Part shown: positions 62,573 through 64,000 of the stretch, one piece after another | Position numbering within the stretch: position 1 is the stretch's first letter | How the letters are laid out: each line of letters starts with the position of its first letter | From: Endozoicomonas sp965196975 | Lineage (GTDB): Bacteria; Pseudomonadota; Gammaproteobacteria; Pseudomonadales; Endozoicomonadaceae | DNA length: 64,000 nt | Direction of reading: 5' to 3' | Assembly: GCF_965196975.1 (NCBI RefSeq) | Contig: NZ_OZ239981.1 | Location: forward strand, 744,001 to 808,000 | Notes under the pieces: generated by a model | What the model saw: the letters and a program-made list of their open reading frames with translations, nothing else | Told to the model about the DNA's origin: nothing | Databases searched by the model: none | Position numbers and translations under genes: made by a program

Positions 62573-63478
62573 ATGTCTGATTCTGTAAAAAACAAGGTTT
62601 CTACCAGTGCTCTGGCCCGTTCGCTGGAGCTTCATGTTGGAGAGCTATTCCGAAAAATGGAGCAGGCGGGGTGGATTGAGCGTATTAATGACAATTGGGA
62701 GTTAACCCGTAAGGGCCATGAGGAGGGGGGGGAGTATAAAACACACGTTAAATATGGCACTTACATTGTCTGGCCGGAGATTGTGAGGGTTGGCAAAGAA
62801 ACAGCTTCATCAGCTATGAGTACTGAAGGAAACCTGACGGCTACGGGTCTTGCCCAGCACGCTGGTGTTTCTGCCCGACAGGTTAATTTAATGTTTGCCG
62901 AGTTAGGTTGGATTAAACATGATGAGTCCGGCTGGAAGGTGACTTCGGCAGGTATTCGTTCTGGTGGTGAGCAAAGAGAAAAGGCTGGAAGCGGTAGTTG
63001 TTGGGTATGCTGGCCTGTTGCTGTACTTGACCAGCCTGTAGTGCGTTCTTCGTTGAAAGAGATCAGAGCAGACCTGACCCATGCTATCGGTCTGGATTTA
63101 GAGGCAGATGATCCCATCAATCATTACCGAGCTGAATTTCCTGCCAAACTTCGTTGTGCAGATGGTCATCTGGTGAGGTCTAAAACCGAGCTACTGATCG
63201 ACAACTGGCTCTATCTGGTTGGCATTGCCCATGCTTATGAGCGTCGTCTGCCCATAGAAGAGAGTATCTATGGTGAGTTTTACCTGCCCGCAGGCAATGT
63301 TTATATAGAGTACTTAGGGCATTCCGGAGAAAACCAATACCACCAGTCGAAGCTGGAAAAACTGAAACTTTATCAAAAGTATGAGCTTGATGTGATTACC
63401 CTGGACGATATTCAGGTAAAACAACTGGATGTATTTCTTCCCAGGCGGTTATTGAAATATGGCATTCGAATCTATTGA
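62573..63478 (+). CDS. Winged-helix protein with nuclease-like C-terminal domain
   Basis: A 301-aa protein. Two winged-helix-like units occupy about residues 1-60 (TSALARSLELHVGELFRKME) and 85-135 (TATGLAQHAGVSARQVNLMF). The C-terminal part, from about 200, has RSKTELLIDNWLYLVGIAHA, GEFYLPAGNVYIEYLG and SKLEKLKLYQKYELDVITLD. This is the order of PD-(D/E)XK nuclease-like domains in which the first Glu (about 206), Glu235, Glu246 and a Lys would be the active site. Function is not established. A 9-bp inverted repeat (CGCCTTCAG) lies in the leader just before the start. The 3' end overlaps the next gene by 20 nt. Confidence 0.7.
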   Translation: MSDSVKNKVSTSALARSLELHVGELFRKMEQAGWIERINDNWELTRKGHEEGGEYKTHVKYGTYIVWPEIVRVGKETASSAMSTEGNLTATGLAQHAGVSARQVNLMFAELGWIKHDESGWKVTSAGIRSGGEQREKAGSGSCWVCWPVAVLDQPVVRSSLKEIRADLTHAIGLDLEADDPINHYRAEFPAKLRCADGHLVRSKTELLIDNWLYLVGIAHAYERRLPIEESIYGEFYLPAGNVYIEYLGHSGENQYHQSKLEKLKLYQKYELDVITLDDIQVKQLDVFLPRRLLKYGIRIY

Positions 63479-64000
63479 TGCATTAAATAAACCTGTTCCG
63501 GTTCAGTCCGTCCGTACTGAGTGGTTACGTGAAGCAGGCGTATTCCTTGATATTCTCCGTCTGGATGAACTTGATCCTGAGATCAGTGGCAATAAGTGGT
63601 ACAAATTAAAGCACAATCTGATTGCTGCAAAAGAGCAGGGTAAGTCTGTGATTCTCAGCTTTGGTGGAGCCTGGTCCAACCATATTCATGCCCTGGCGGC
63701 GGCTGGCCACCGTTTTGGCATGCCAACCATTGGCATTATCAGGGGAGAACCAGGCGAATCACTTTCTGCAACGCTGAGCGATGTCACCAACTGGGGGATG
63801 AAAATACACTATTTGTCCAGAAGTGATTATCGCCGAAAAAATGAAGCCTCCTTTCTCGACCAACTTATATCTCAACTAGGCTTGTCTGCTCGGGACGTGC
63901 ATGTTGTACCTGAAGGGGGGAGCAACTCTCTTGGTGTTCAAGGTTGTCAGGAAATCCTTAGAGCAGGAGGAATTACGTCGGGAAGTTATGATGAGGTCTG
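63459..64000 (+). CDS. ACC deaminase/D-cysteine desulfhydrase family protein, N-terminal part
   Basis: The first 180 codons of a PLP enzyme, cut by the window end. RLDELDPEISGNKWYKLKHN contains the PLP-binding Lys, SFGGAWSNHIHALAAAGHRF is the conserved substrate loop, and VPEGGSNSLGVQGCQEI is the phosphate-binding region of this family. Members cleave 1-aminocyclopropane-1-carboxylate or D-cysteine, and the residues seen do not decide between them. The ATG at 63459 overlaps the preceding gene by 20 nt in another frame, which suggests co-translation. Confidence 0.88.
   Translation, partial: MAFESIDALNKPVPVQSVRTEWLREAGVFLDILRLDELDPEISGNKWYKLKHNLIAAKEQGKSVILSFGGAWSNHIHALAAAGHRFGMPTIGIIRGEPGESLSATLSDVTNWGMKIHYLSRSDYRRKNEASFLDQLISQLGLSARDVHVVPEGGSNSLGVQGCQEILRAGGITSGSYDEV

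Overview
The window looks like the chromosome of a gammaproteobacterium of the Oceanospirillales/Pseudomonadales type, and an Endozoicomonas-like marine host-associated bacterium is my best guess. The reasons are a housekeeping backbone whose order recalls Pseudomonas, OprD-like porins, a type III secretion chaperone with orphan coiled-coil proteins, and fresh insertion sequences. The genus is an inference. No rRNA operon, CRISPR array or prophage is visible.

Layout. 1-5.2 kb is backbone: the end of purT, a TlpA-like thioredoxin lipoprotein, acylphosphatase, a lytic transglycosylase overlapping proS, a HIT protein, slyX and a membrane cold-shock-domain protein. 5.2-14.4 kb is accessory: an HU-like protein, two OprD-like porins, a SycD/LcrH-type chaperone, a 488-aa coiled-coil protein, and a paralogue of it broken by a nonsense codon and an IS66-family element. 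14.5-21.2 kb holds fmdB, aspS, yebC, ruvC, ruvA, an inverted rarD and ruvB. 21.5-29.2 kb is a low-GC insertion with a 1356-aa orphan protein and a hybrid histidine kinase, sitting where ybgC would be expected. 29.4-38 kb has tolQRAB-pal-cpoB, queE, queC, tRNA-Lys and nadA. 38-47 kb has bepA, a TusA-like gene, a PerM-like gene, bcp, dapA, bamC, an ISKra4-family element and purC. 47.1-48.1 kb is gene-free and carries DnaA-box-like sites. 48.1-50.1 kb has a CnoX/YbbN-like gene and rdgC. 50.3-51.6 kb is an alternating tRNA-Val/tRNA-Asp array. 51.8-58.5 kb has a spore-coat-U-like secreted protein, an MFS transporter divergent from a TetR regulator, a fatty acid hydroxylase, a sodium:solute symporter pair and queH. 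58.7-62.5 kb is a peroxiredoxin gene split by a second IS66 copy that itself contains an IS982-family element. The end carries a winged-helix/nuclease-like protein overlapping a PLP-dependent deaminase/desulfhydrase gene.

Functional themes. There is envelope integrity (Tol-Pal, BepA, BamC, lytic transglycosylase), recombination (RuvABC, RdgC), queuosine synthesis (QueE, QueC, QueH), lysine, NAD and purine synthesis (DapA, NadA, PurT, PurC) and thiol/peroxide chemistry (TlpA-like, Bcp, broken peroxiredoxin). All four transposases sit in elements whose ends and target duplications can be read directly. Two elements interrupt genes whose original reading frames rejoin exactly when the element and one duplication are removed.
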